Below are positions 24,635 through 37,200 of a stretch of 64,000 nt of DNA, piece after piece. The position numbers were made by a program, and so were the translations under genes. The DNA lies in contig CM046452.1 of the NCBI GenBank assembly GCA_025506515.1, positions 101,648,559 through 101,712,558 of the forward strand. Reading direction: 5' to 3'. This DNA is from Flaveria trinervia (Eukaryota > Streptophyta > Magnoliopsida > Asterales > Asteraceae). The first letter of the stretch is position 1, and every line of letters begins with the position of its first letter. The notes under the pieces were generated by a model. That model made no database searches. It was not told the origin of the DNA and saw only the letters and a list, made by a program, of their open reading frames with translations.

Positions 24635-26013
24635 TTATTGATGCATTGTTGGTGGTGGAGCCATTGGGTAAGCCACCGGCATAACATATGGTGGATGGTG
24701 GCTGTGTGGCATCATCACCGGAGTTCCAACTGCCGACGGCATATGGCCAGGAGCAGCAGCAACTGGATGACCCATTGGTGCTCCATACATACCCATACCT
24801 GGTGGCATACTTGGTTGATGGGGCCTATGTTTCATGGGTGCACCAACCGTTGATGGGTTTGTACTACCTGATTGACCAGTGATCGGGATTTGATGGGATG
24901 ACACATCACCATTGTTTACACTTGTAATATCATGAATACTTGTTCGTCTTCTGTCTCTATTCATGGAGTTCAATCTTATGAAGTATTTTTGAGCATGACT
25001 AGCAACCTGTGTTGGTGTTCTTGAAATCACATAGTTTCTTGAAATGCTTCTCCAGTCTCCTTTACCAAATTTGTCCAATCCCAGCAAAAACAACCTGCAT
25101 TTGTTCAACATGCATTAGGAGTTGTACCAAGCGCAAACTATAGCATCATGTTGTCCTTGGTTGCTCTTAAAATATGTTTATGATTAATTTTACCTCTAGC
25201 TCACACACCCACTAAACCTACAAACCCACTATAACTACAAATTATGTTACATCTGGAAGTTTTTCGTATATTGATGTATGAGTTCTATAGCTCTACGCAT
25301 TGTACACTAAGCAACAAGAGTTGTACTATACTCATATCAACAATAATTGGTTACTGACTGTTACATTTCCCAATGGTCATATGAGCCATAACTTGTACAT
25401 ACATAAATTCTACAATCATTTCGTACTCATAAACATGGTACTTCTACCATTAATGTAACAATACATGTTGCTATTATGATGTTTTTAGAGTTATTTATAA
25501 TTTCTAGTTTTAGACTCTTGTTAAATTAGGCTCTATAAATACTAGTTTTAGAGTTAAATTAGAATGGAAAAAGTGAACAGTTGTGGTAGTTACATACCTA
25601 TGCTCTTCTTCTGTCCATGGAATCCCTTTCCGACGTTCCTGCTCCGCTCTGGAATTCGCTTTTCCGCCACTCTGTCCAGCAGACTCATGACCAAACCCGG
25701 AAAACCCGTTACTGTAATTACAAGACGAACGTCGATTTGAATTCAATCCTCCATGGCTGCTGCTATTGTCTTTGGTGGAAGAAGATGATGATTCCTCTCC
25801 AAGATACTTGGGAATCGGAATGAGTCCAGCTTCAATGTCATCAACATCTTCAACAAGCAGCTGGTAATGTTGTTTCAACTCTGGAATGGTTTTGGTAGGT
25901 ACAAGTGAGGCAATTGTATCCCATTGTTCTTTGGAATCCTGATTCCAATGGTTGGCAATGGCATTCTCAAAGGCCTTATCCTCTTCTTTGCTCCAAACTT
26001 TAGATGATGACAT
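24635..26013 (-). CDS. SHAQKYF-type MYB transcription factor (MYBS2/DIVARICATA-like), two exons
   Basis: Nuclear DNA-binding protein, 291 residues. Exon 1 is 26013-25598 and exon 2 is 25094-24635; the single intron is GT-AG and splits Arg139. Residues 7-60 form an N-terminal SANT/MYB repeat ([15 protein letters not shown], then [18 protein letters not shown]). Residues about 128-180 form the second repeat ([20 protein letters not shown]) with the diagnostic SHAQKYF at 171-177 and the downstream [13 protein letters not shown] block. The tail is rich in Pro, Met and His. Relatives bind TATCCA/GATAA-type elements and act in sugar, salt/ABA and floral-symmetry programmes; which role applies here cannot be told. 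I chose the start giving MSSSKVW because it matches the family, but the frame is open upstream to an ATG at 26223, allowing a 70-residue extension. Confidence 0.93.
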
Positions 26014-26063
26014 GGTTGTACCTGTAGCTGAATGGTTGTACCTGTAGCTTGAATGGTTGTACC
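26012..26063 (-). repeat. 20-bp direct repeat in the MYB leader
   Basis: AATGGTTGTACCTGTAGCT occurs twice with a third partial copy directly upstream of the MYB start codon. The minus-strand translation gives a repeated YNHS motif in the optional N-terminal extension. Confidence 0.85.
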
Positions 26064-26607
26064 AGAGTGATGTTGGTTGATGAGAAGAGAGAAAAGGCCA
26101 AAGGGTGTATGTTGAATAAGGAGAGGAAAAGTGAGGAGGGGTGGTGAAGGATAAGAATTGGGTATCAATTGTATTAATGGAATAGGACCACATTGAAGTT
26201 GAAGGGATGGGCTTTTTTGTCATTTTTTATCAAATAATACCTCCAACAGTGGCTGGACCTTTTCTTCACAAATTCATACTTGTCCACAACTTTCAATTTT
26301 TTTATATTATTATTGTTTATTTGTTTTTATGAATTTGGTTTTGTTACAAAAGGTTCATCTGCTTTAACATGATGTCCTGAAATTCAATATTTCATGTGGG
26401 TGTAAATGAGTTAAGGTGTTTGTAATTTCAATTAGAGGAGATGTTAAACGAGCTTGAACCTAAATCAAGACTTGATTATGATAAATGAACCAAAGCTTTT
26501 TATACCGAGCGTAATTATTCTCAAGAACATATTATCTGATTAAATATAATATTTTTTATTTCTTCTAAATATATTTTATAAGAAATATTATTTTGTATTA
26601 TATTAAA

Positions 26608-27316
26608 GAAAATTACATTTATAGTACTTGTGTTTTGATCATATTTTAATTTTGGTCTTTAGTTTTTAAAATTACAAACTTAGCCAAAATATTTGTGAAA
26701 TAATTGCAAGTTTAATCATCATCGTTAATGTCTGTTAGTTTTTACGATGTAGGGACTACACTTGCAACATTATCAAATCTTGGGGACCATTTGTGGAATC
26801 TTCTATGAAATTAAAAAAATCAAATAAATGTTAAAAATATTAAATAAAAGGTTAAAAGTCAAATAAAAACTATAAAAAATAAAAAAAATCAATTGAAGTT
26901 AAAAAATAATATTTTAAAAATAATATTGAATAAAAGTTAAAAGACATTCAAAACAAAGATAAAAAACTAATTAAAGTTATAAAAAGGTGAAAAGAAGCTC
27001 AGAAAACAAAAAAAAAATGAATGGAGATTAAAAAACAAGAAATAAAAGTAACCTTTTTATGTTTGTATTTATTAATACTTTTTATTTGATTTTGTTTTTT
27101 TTTATTTTGAATAAAATTTCACAAATGGTCCCATGTGATTTGATAATATTGCAAGTTTAGTCCTCATATCATTAAAAACTAATGAACATTAATGGTGGGG
27201 ACTAAACTTGCCACCATTTCATAAATATTTAGGTAAAGGTAGCAATTTTTAAAATCCGTAAAGTAAACTTGTAATATGGTAAAAAAATCACAAGGATTAT
27301 TCATGCAATTTTCACT
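26608..27316. mobile_element. fold-back (long inverted-repeat) non-autonomous element
   Basis: Two arms of about 210 bp, 26608-26820 and 27105-27316, are inverted and clearly similar: for example GGGACCATTTGTG, TTGCAA(C/T)ATTATCAAATC and GTTAGTTTTTA(C/A)GAT appear in both arms. The centre is an A-rich loop without coding capacity. Ends begin GAAAATT-CA. No flanking target duplication could be seen. The arms share wording (actAACAGACgTTA-like, GGGACCATTTGTG) with the terminal repeats of the Mutator-like element at 41950-45928, so the two are probably related. Confidence 0.75.
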
Positions 27317-30300
27317 TATATTTATGAAAAATAATTATATATTATATATTATTTTATATGTTTTAAGCTATATATTATAAATAAATCTAAATATAATTTT
27401 ATGCATATGTATATAAATAAAAAATAAATAAATATAAATATTAAACAAAGGAAGATTAGAAAAAAAATTTAACGAGCCAATACTAGTTTATGCCCTCTAA
27501 ATAACTAAGAAATTTATTTTTTTAATCTAAATATGTCGGCGAAGACGACACACATTTATTTAGCAGAAAAATCGTTATATTCTGGTCTCCACTTGTTAGG
27601 GACTTGGTCGACTTACTCTTATGCCCAGTTACAATCAAATTTGTTTCTTGTGGGTTACAGAGATATATAAGTAAAATATTAAATAGTTGGTAATGAAAGT
27701 TTATTAATTATATAATGTTATTTTAAGACAAGAATTTATTGAATTTTTGTATGAGTTAGGATTTCAAATAATAAAACGACGATATAATTATATAACATGC
27801 CATTAAAAAGAAATAATAATAACACATATGGAATATTTGAATAAGAAAAATGACCTGATTTATAATAAAAAGAACACCTCTTGTGGAAAAGAATTTTATC
27901 ATTTTAATTTTTATATCATTAGTATACTTGATTAATATATAATTTGTTAAATAATCCTCATAAAAGTCAAAATTATTTTAAAACTAAAAATATTATCCAA
28001 TACATATGACGATTTCTTTAACTAAGCCAAATGTCATATATCGTGTTTTGATATGTTTTTAACACGTTGCCAGCAATAAGTATTATAGTTCATTAATAAA
28101 TAAGGGGGTAGACTATGAAAGACAACAAGCTTAAATAAATTTTAATCTTATTAGATTTGTATAAATTTTTTGAGTTTGGTTTATTAGAAACAACTTAGTA
28201 TATTACTCATGTCAGTTAGGCGGATGAAACATTATAGAAGCCGATCATGGGTTTTAATACGGAAACAAATGATTGGAGATAGGAACATTATATAGCATGC
28301 AGATATACTTTTTTTTTAATATATTCGTAGACATAGATATATGTATGACTAAGAATTTTCTTACAGAAATTTTTAAATACCCTCATGTGCCTTGATTCGT
28401 TTATGTATAACGAATGTGTGACCAAAAAAAATATTATTTTAATAAAAACATGGCTAACTTAAAATAAAATTTACCTATCAATGACCTTTAAACATTATTA
28501 TTATTGTGACTTCAACAAGACTTCATATAGTGACTAGCAATAATTTGAAATCGACTTGTATAACGTTATTGTCTCCGAAACTCTAAAATAAAGCATTTTT
28601 ACTAAAATATATTTTATTTTTTTATATCCACGAAAGTTCCTTTCATGTGTAATGTTTCTTATTCTTTTAGTTAAAAATGTAGATAATAATAAATGCTATT
28701 GTGATTCATAAAATTGTGCTTATTGTAAGAGTTTTTAGATTTGATTTGTTTTTTTTAGTTAAAAATTTTGAGTTAAAAAAGAAAACCTTGTTTTAGTTAA
28801 AACTCTTAGTTAAAAAAGAAAATCTTGTAAAGACATTTACAAGATTCTTAAAAACCTTGTTTTTAACATTTTGAGTCATTGCTTCAATATTTCATTGATT
28901 TCCTAAATATCAAAATATTATATAAGATATGATGTGATATTCATGTAGAATAACAAGAACTTTATGAGTACTCTACATTAACTTCATAACTGAATAACTA
29001 AATGTCGTAAAACTATGTACGTATAGATAATTATTTATACGGTATATATTTATAATCACAATAAAACATCAAATATTAGCTTCTAATAGTTACACATTGT
29101 ACCAATATATTACACAATAATATTTTTTATATCTTTTTTATCTAAAAAGTCCATTCCACCTTAAATGAGAAAATAACATTAGAGTGTTGATACGTTAACT
29201 AGCTAGGTTTGTTTCTCATAACATGTTAAAACTACGTAAATTGTTCATGTATTGGTTATGTTTTTGCACATGTATATATTGTTGTATGTACATCGTCCTA
29301 TTTGGATGAGCATTCATCCTAACTAGAACTTACATTGATAATCATCATTCGATGGCACTCGAATCATAACTCAATCTCGATAGTGATAATCTTATGCTAG
29401 AAGTCATTGAGCATGACACAAACATCTTCATAATTAACCATGTATTAAGTATATTTTAAATATCATTTATAAGTGATGGATATTTAAATTCTAATAACAT
29501 GTTGAATTATAATTAAAAACAGATAAAGTAAGTTCACTATCACAATCAACTCATCTCAAATATATGTTTTTACAAAGTGTAAAAGTATGTATGAGGCTTG
29601 AAAGTATGAAAAGGTTGGGCTTGATGGCTTGATGCCCTTATAGAGATTAGATTTAGGTGTAGAATTAATGATGATATTGAAACATAAATTTTATGAAGAC
29701 CAAAATATCAAGAAAATTATGTGGTATTGCAAATGACTTTACAAAATAAATGCTACCGGCCTTTGTCATTTATGTTTATTGTGGTATTGAAAACATGGAT
29801 TGTGGTTCATGTTTAAACTTAAATAAGTCCATTTACTCTCCAAGAAAGAGACGTTACATTAAAATATCTAAACTTATAGGCTACCATACAATGATAAGTC
29901 ACTTAAACTAGCAACTCACTAAAAAGTCGTAGGTTCAAATCCCTCTTTCTGTGTGTTCCCTTTAAATAACAATATAACTTATATAAACAAGTGCAATTAT
30001 CTAATAAAATAGAAGATAGTGACAATAACATGATATATTTGTATATGTCAAATAAGGAGAAAATAAGAGACATAACAAATGAAAACAAGTTGCTAAACAG
30101 AAATCGAGTATGTTACAAACAAATTGTTTAACCAAGAAAGCGATTTCAAGAAAATTCGTCATCAGAACGCAACTACTTTTAAAACAAAATTTTGTTAGCT
30201 TGGAGTATCTTGACTACTATTATTATATAATAGTAAAAAAATATATAATTTTAAAAGTTTAAGACATCAGTAAAAAAGTAAAAAAACAATTTTAAAACAA

Positions 30301-31270
30301 AATTTTGTTAGCTTTGAGTATCTTGACTACTATTAAAAAAAGTATATAATAGAAATAATATGGGTAAAGTTATAGTAAAAAAGTATTTAATCTAAAAAAG
30401 TTTAAAAAAAATTGTAAACTTGACACGTGTCCTTCTATTGTTTTACAAAGGATGTCGTTTTTGTCATTGCGTCAAAGACGTCATCTCAATATATCTATAA
30501 TGTTAATTGTGTCAAATATCAATTTATTATGTCATATCTTTTACATCATTCGTTATATGTATTCATAATTGTGTTTTACATTTTATATCATTTTGTATTA
30601 TTATTGCTATTGTTTCTATAGATTATATCAACTTGTTATCGATCATTGTGTTTTATATTTTAAAGAACACAATAATATATTTTAACAATGTATTTTTCAA
30701 AAGTTATATTGTTAAAGATAACATAATGTGTAATTTTTGTTATTATTTTTAATAGATTATATAAACTTGATTGTTGTTATCTATCATGAATAATATCTGA
30801 CTATCTATAAGCTACTATTTATCTGATCTTGTTATTAACAAACTATATATCGGTCCAATGAGTTATAGGTAATGGGTTCTCAGAGACATAAAAATAACAT
30901 AAACAATCAACTAACAAAATATGGTATAGACATATTTACACCTTATGATCAAACATTCATTCAAGGTCACCTACTCACCACAAGATGCAATTTACCAGAT
31001 CCGATTATTGGCATGGTATTGATGGTCAAGTGAGTATACTAGTAAAGGATTCCTATGAAAAAAAACATTGACAATTGATTAACCAAACATCTTACATACA
31101 TCCTTACACTCTGTCCACCAAAACCAGCAACTACATATGGTCCAACTAAAAATTCTCTCAGTCAACTATGCACACCTAGGATTATATAACAAAGGTGAGG
31201 GCTAACTATTTTTCAAAAAAATATTTACAATATAAAGTAAACTTTTTCTTGTGAATATCACAGTTAATAG
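27317..31270. other. very AT-rich spacer
   Basis: No gene supported. It contains an 11-bp stem with a 4-nt loop (AATCTTGTAAA-GACA-TTTACAAGATT near 28826) and a direct duplication listed separately. A tRNA B-box-like word (GGTTCAAATCCC near 29930) has no convincing A box and no clover-leaf. Confidence 0.6.
30177..30352. repeat. direct duplication of about 60 bp
   Basis: TTTTAAAACAAAATTTTGTTA followed by GCTTGGAGTATCTTGACTAC occurs at about 30177-30239 and again, with small changes, at about 30289-30352. The first part is itself palindromic. Confidence 0.85.
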
Positions 31271-34200
31271 TTATGCACCATATACTGGCAAGCGTTCTTC
31301 GATGATAACACGACAAATAGGGCATCTTTGACATTTGTCACTGCAAATACTGTGTACAGAGAGCGCATCAAAGTTCATATAACAATTAAGAGAGTAGATA
31401 TACTTTTTCACCATAAAATATACGAAAGATAAGTACCTGCAAAGGATATGATGCCTACAAGGGAGTAACACCATGTTTATTTCCCTTTCAAAGCAAATCC
31501 TACATAAGATTTTATCCTGAAGCTTGCATATAAAGATCAGATTATAACTTAGGAGGTATAAAATCAATATCCAAAATAATACTACCATTTTATACACGGT
31601 GAATGCACGAGTTCAAGAAGGGTGATTACATTATGTAAGAAATGAATAAATGATATAAAACAGAATCAAGATTCATATAATCTTACATTTTGAAGTCTCT
31701 CATAGTTTTGCTGGCTGGAATTTGTGATTTCTGTTTGCTCATTAAGAGCTGCTTGAAGCTTCCAAACCTTAAAAGGAAGTCTCATAAGTCTCATAAGACA
31801 TTTTAACCGAATTACTTTTAAACTTGGCAAATTGAGAAAGGGATAAGCAACAAGTACCTCCTCAGTTAGATCCTTCTTGGGCAACCTCTTCACTATTTCA
31901 GGTGGGTAACTAGAAAACGTGTTGTATCTGAGATTCACATGCAGTATAATTAGAGAGAAAGTAATAAAAAAAAGAATTAAAGAAAATGAACTTGCCCAGA
32001 AGACTCATTGTAGTAAATCCGTGCTTGTTCTTCCCGGCTTCTTTCCTCAGTTGACCACCAGCCAAGCAGCCTACATAGTAAAACAATAACTGTACAAATT
32101 AATAATGGAGGGTGACAAAATGGGCAGGTCAAGCGGGTGGGAAATGGGTCAAAACTCATAACAGGTTAGTTGTGAATGCTTTTCTTTATCAATTTAGGAG
32201 GTTTTATGCAGTTGAATATTGGATGCCTTTGGACCAACTTCCTTTTAGTTAGATCTTTTTGGCTTAACCTGTATGGGATAAAACATAACCCCAGTCAACA
32301 ACGTTATGAGTAAATGGGTCAGTTACCTGGAGCCATGTAGCAAAAAACCAAAAGAATCACGCATTCTAGCAGCATATGTAAAGTATATTCCTGTACCGGC
32401 CCCGGTACGTAGAAAAATGACAACTTTCTCGATCAAACTAGATGCTGCAAAAAGTACTCCTAATCCTTGCACTAAAAGTATGGGAGAGAAGACAACAGGA
32501 AGAGGGATAAATCTAGCAGCAGCAGGTTTTCCCTGCAACTCGATGTAATAATTGACAAATTGTTTTAGAAGAGTGTGATAACACATTCTAATGAACGCTA
32601 AAACTAGGGGTGAAAAAATGAGCATATTGGATGATTGGGAAGGGGCAACCTCGAAATACCTTTTTTTTTTTTTTTTTTACTCTCTTACATAACAGGATTT
32701 AAGACGTCAAAACATATATACACATTATGCGAATTTTGACCTGTTTACCATTTGACCCATTTCATCGTTATCATTGTAGTTTTTTTTCATGGTTTACAAG
32801 TTTGTCCTGTGTTCAATAAAATACGACCCAAATTGCAATGGTTGAAATGCCAAAAAAATTCAGAGGGGTAATCAAAATTTGCAATTGTAGTAGTTGGTTC
32901 CTTGTTGCAAACAAACAATTGATTTTGGACAAAAGAACACATTACTTGGCAAGTTTTCTATTCATTTTCAGGAAGATAATGGTTCATTTTCAATAAAAAG
33001 CCAGATATGATGTTTTAAACTGTAACTAAAGTGAAATGTAATGTACCTCCAAGCGCATACAAAGGAGGATTTGGAAAACGATGATGGGAATTTTCATAAC
33101 ATGGCCACCTATGTCTTGTAGACCACACATCCTATTATCAGAGTTATCATCTGTAGATTCCACTACACCACTGTTCCAATCAAGATATCTAATAGCATTG
33201 GATGATGAGCTTGCTACAGGTATTTGAGAATTACTATGAATCACTGGATTAGACCACTTTGTGCAAACAAGAAACGCAAAACACTCTGCAATTCTGTAAA
33301 ACATGAATTTGAACATGTTAGAATAGCTCAAATGTATTAGATGCAAAGATGGAAATCATTAAGGGCAACTATACCCAAAATTTATGAGCAAGTCCCACCA
33401 GCCTAAAGAATTTATGTCACCTGCTAACTGGAAGTGATTAGAAACAAATATCGGCTGAATATAGAATTTGCACAAGTATAATGGTTATGCTTATAAAGTA
33501 AGCTTACAAACAAATGTTGTGAGTGCTTGCTAGTTCATGCTGAAAAAAATTCATTATGATCACACACTTCTTTACTTCTTTACTTATTTATTTAAAACAC
33601 AAATAATAAATGATGATAATTGACATGGCAAATATACATTTCAGGCCTTTTTACCCATTGGCCTGTTTCCTCTTTAGTTGAATCTTTAAGCCATACTAAT
33701 TTGACCAATTAACCAGACCCACCAAAGACAAAAAACACACCCACAAAAAGGGCAAATCGACCCATTTGTATGCAAATCAGTAGAAATTAGCACCTCTAAG
33801 GGATTTCATACACCAAATATTTACTGTGGAAAGTTAGAGTTGATCATAGAAGATTAACAATGCTTCGGAAGAAAACATGTTAGTTTCGGAAGAAGTGGTA
33901 GTTCTCTTCGGAAGAAGAATGCTTAAGCTTCAGAAGTTTTCTTAACTTCGGAAGCAAAGTTTACTCTCGAAAGATATGTTTGCTAAACATAAAGGGGGTA
34001 AACTGAAAATAGTTTGTTAAACGGTTGTTAGGCCTGATTCGTGTATATAAGGATCAATGGCCATTTAGGATAAAATGTTCATAATCTCATAGTTTTCTTT
34101 TGTGTGTAATATTTTCATAACAAGTCTAATCATTGAATAGTGAATCTTTTCTTCAACCTTGTTCTTTCTTTGATTGGTTTTACAACAAATGGTATCAGAG

Positions 34201-37200
34201 CCAGGTTCAACTCAATTGGAGAAAGAAGGTGATCTCGACGTTGATCAAAAAAGAAATTGATGGTGTCCACAAAGTTTGATCTTGAAAATTTCGATGGAAA
34301 GAATGATTTCGGGTTATGGCGTGTCAAGATGCGGACGCTACTAGTACACCAAGGTTTGGTGGGAGCAGTCGCAGGGCAGAAAAACAAAACGGCAGATTTG
34401 ACAGAGAAAGAAAAGCGTGAGATCATGGAGAAGGCGCACAATGCGATAATATTGTCCTTGGGAGAGCGGGTGCTTCGAGAAGTGTCTAAGGAAGACTCGG
34501 CTGCTGGAATTTGGGCAAAACTTGAAAGTCTGTACATGACGAAGTCATCGGCCTTGTAAAATTCTAGGGTCAGGTACTATCACATTTAAGTTGCATAATG
34601 GTACTAAGGTAGATATTAGTGATATCAAGTATATTCCTAGTTTGAAAAGGAATTTGTTATCACTAGGAACTTTTGAGAAGTCAGGCTATTATATTGGATC
34701 GAAAGATGGTAAGGCTAGAATTGTTAAGGGTTCCTTGGTATTGTTAACTGGTAATAGAAGGAGTAACAATACATATAGATTAGAGGGATTAGCAATACTG
34801 GGTAGTGATTGTATGGCAATTACTAAGATTGATAGTTCTCTACTGTGGCATAAGAGATTTGGTCATCTTAGTGAACAGGGTCTCATTGAGTTGAGGAAAC
34901 AAGACATCATTAGTGAGTTTAAGGTAAATGATGTAGGTTTCTGTGAGAAATGTGTCTTGGGTAAAAGTAAGAGGGTTCAATTCAAAACTGGTAAGCACAT
35001 CTCTACTAATGTGTTAGACTATGTACATTCAGATCTCTGGGGGCCTGCCAGAACTAGTACTCTAGGTGGAGCTAGTTATTTCTTGTCTATTATAGATGAT
35101 TATTCACGTGGGTTATGTTCTTAAGCATAAGAATGAGGCTTTCAAAAGATTTGTAGAGTGGAAGACTCTAGTAGAACTCAGAGTGAAAGGAAGGTAAAGA
35201 AGTTGAGGACTGATAATGGGCTGGAATTCTGTAATATTGAGTTCAATGAGTTTTGTAAAACTCATGGTATAGCCAGACATCTTACAGTACCTGGTACTCC
35301 CCAACAAATGGGTTGGCTGAAAGAATGAACAGGACTTTGTTGGAAAGACTTAGGTGCATAAGGATTAATGTTGAATTTCCAAAAGGTTTTTGGGGTGAAT
35401 TAGTTACATCTGCACCTTATATGATTAACAGGTCTCCATCCATAGTTTTGGGTATGAAGACCCTATGGAGATATGGACAAGAGTTAAGCCTGACTGTAAT
35501 CATTTGAGGGTGATTGGGTCAGTGGTCTATTTCATGTTAGTCAGGATAAACTTGATGCAACGGCTCAAAAGAGTGTTGTTTGGGGGTATCCTGAGGGAGT
35601 CAAGGGGTATAGAATATGGAGATTAGAAGGTGAAGGACCTCGGGTAATAGTAAGCAGGGATGTAGATTTCCAAGAAGGCTTGTTGTATAAGGATGTGATA
35701 GGTGTTGACATACGGACTCAGTCTACAGAGAAAGTTGAGATGAGGTGGAGTATGAGATTGGGTCAGTGGTCTATTTCATGTTAGTCAGGATAAACTTGAT
35801 GCAACGGCTCAAAAGGGTGTTGTTTTGGGGGTATCCTGAGGGAGTCAAGGGGTATAGAATATGGAGATTAGAAGGTGAAGGACCTCGGGTAATAGTAAGC
35901 AGGGATGTAGATTTCCAAGAAGGCTTGTTGTATAAGGATGTGATAGGTGTTGACATACGGACTCAGTCTACAGAGAAAGTTGAGATTGAGGTGGAGTATG
36001 AGGATGATTCAGACAGAGCTGCTGGATATGGAACTGAAGGTGAAGTGAATCATGAGCTTCATAATACACATAGCATTGCAAAAGATAGACCTAGAAGAAA
36101 GGTTGTAGCACCTATTAGATACAGGCAGAATCATAATGTGTCAGTTGTTGCCTTCTCAGCTGAAGAGGAGAGTATCTATGAGCCACTGAGTTTTGATGAG
36201 GCTATGTCATCAGATGAAAGTGTTAGGTGATATGATGCTATGGTTGAATAGATGAATTCTCTTGAAAAGAATGAAACATGGGAATTGGTGGATAAGTGAT
36301 ATATACCGGAAATCGAAAGCTTAGATTTATGATTAAAAAGCTTGATTCGAGATAGGCTAAATCTCCAGTTACAAGGTAAAAAAACCTAGTTGATAAACAA
36401 TACATCAATATCCCACTCCCTACTCTCTAAAGTACTATAAAAACAAGAAACGTAAAATTGTCCCTCCTCTATTTTTGGTAACCCATGATTAGCTCCTATA
36501 TCTTGGGTAAGTGACTAATGTAGTTGACCCTATTTGTAGTAACCGACTAATTGAATTGACCCGAGGTGGCTTGATTTGTAGACACGTATCAATAGGCCAG
36601 TAGATCAGAAACTTATAGCTTGTAAGTGGATATATAAAGTCAAGGAGGGTGTTCCTGGTACTGAGGGTCTTAGGTTTAAAGCTCGTTTGGTAGCTAAGGG
36701 ATTTACTCAGAGGGAAGGTATTGACTATAATGAGATCTTTTTACCAGTGGTGAAGCATATGTTATAAACCAAACGAAAAAACTCAACCCAAAAGACTAGT
36801 CTAATGGGTGAGGGAACCCATTTGGCTTATAAATCCCACATCAATTGCCCATACAACCGATATGGAACAAGTCCCATACCTTACAATGGTTTCGGTCCAT
36901 AACATTCGCCCCTCCTTAAGGACCAACGTCCTCGTTGGTCACGGCCACGTTGGTCACGGCCACGTTGGTCACGGTTGGCTCTCTCCGGGTCACCACTCCG
37001 AGGTTGGCTCTGATACCATTGTTATAAACCAAACGGAAGAACTCAACCCAAAAGACTAGTCTAATAGGTGAGGGAACCCATTTGGCTTATAAATCCCACA
37101 TCAATTGCCCATACAACCGATGTGGGACAAGTCCCATACCTTACAATGGTTTCGGTCCATAACAACATACTTTTATTCGTATAATTTTGTCTATCACAGC

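Noticed and set aside
24590..24882. Plus-strand frames rich in His, Trp and Met
   Set aside because: Antisense shadow of the Pro/Met/His-rich tail of the MYB gene.
29905..29955. tRNA or SINE signal (GGTTCAAATCCC)
   Set aside because: The B-box word is present, but no matching A box at proper spacing and no clover-leaf pairing could be drawn. The same holds for GTGTTCAAATCC near 55870.
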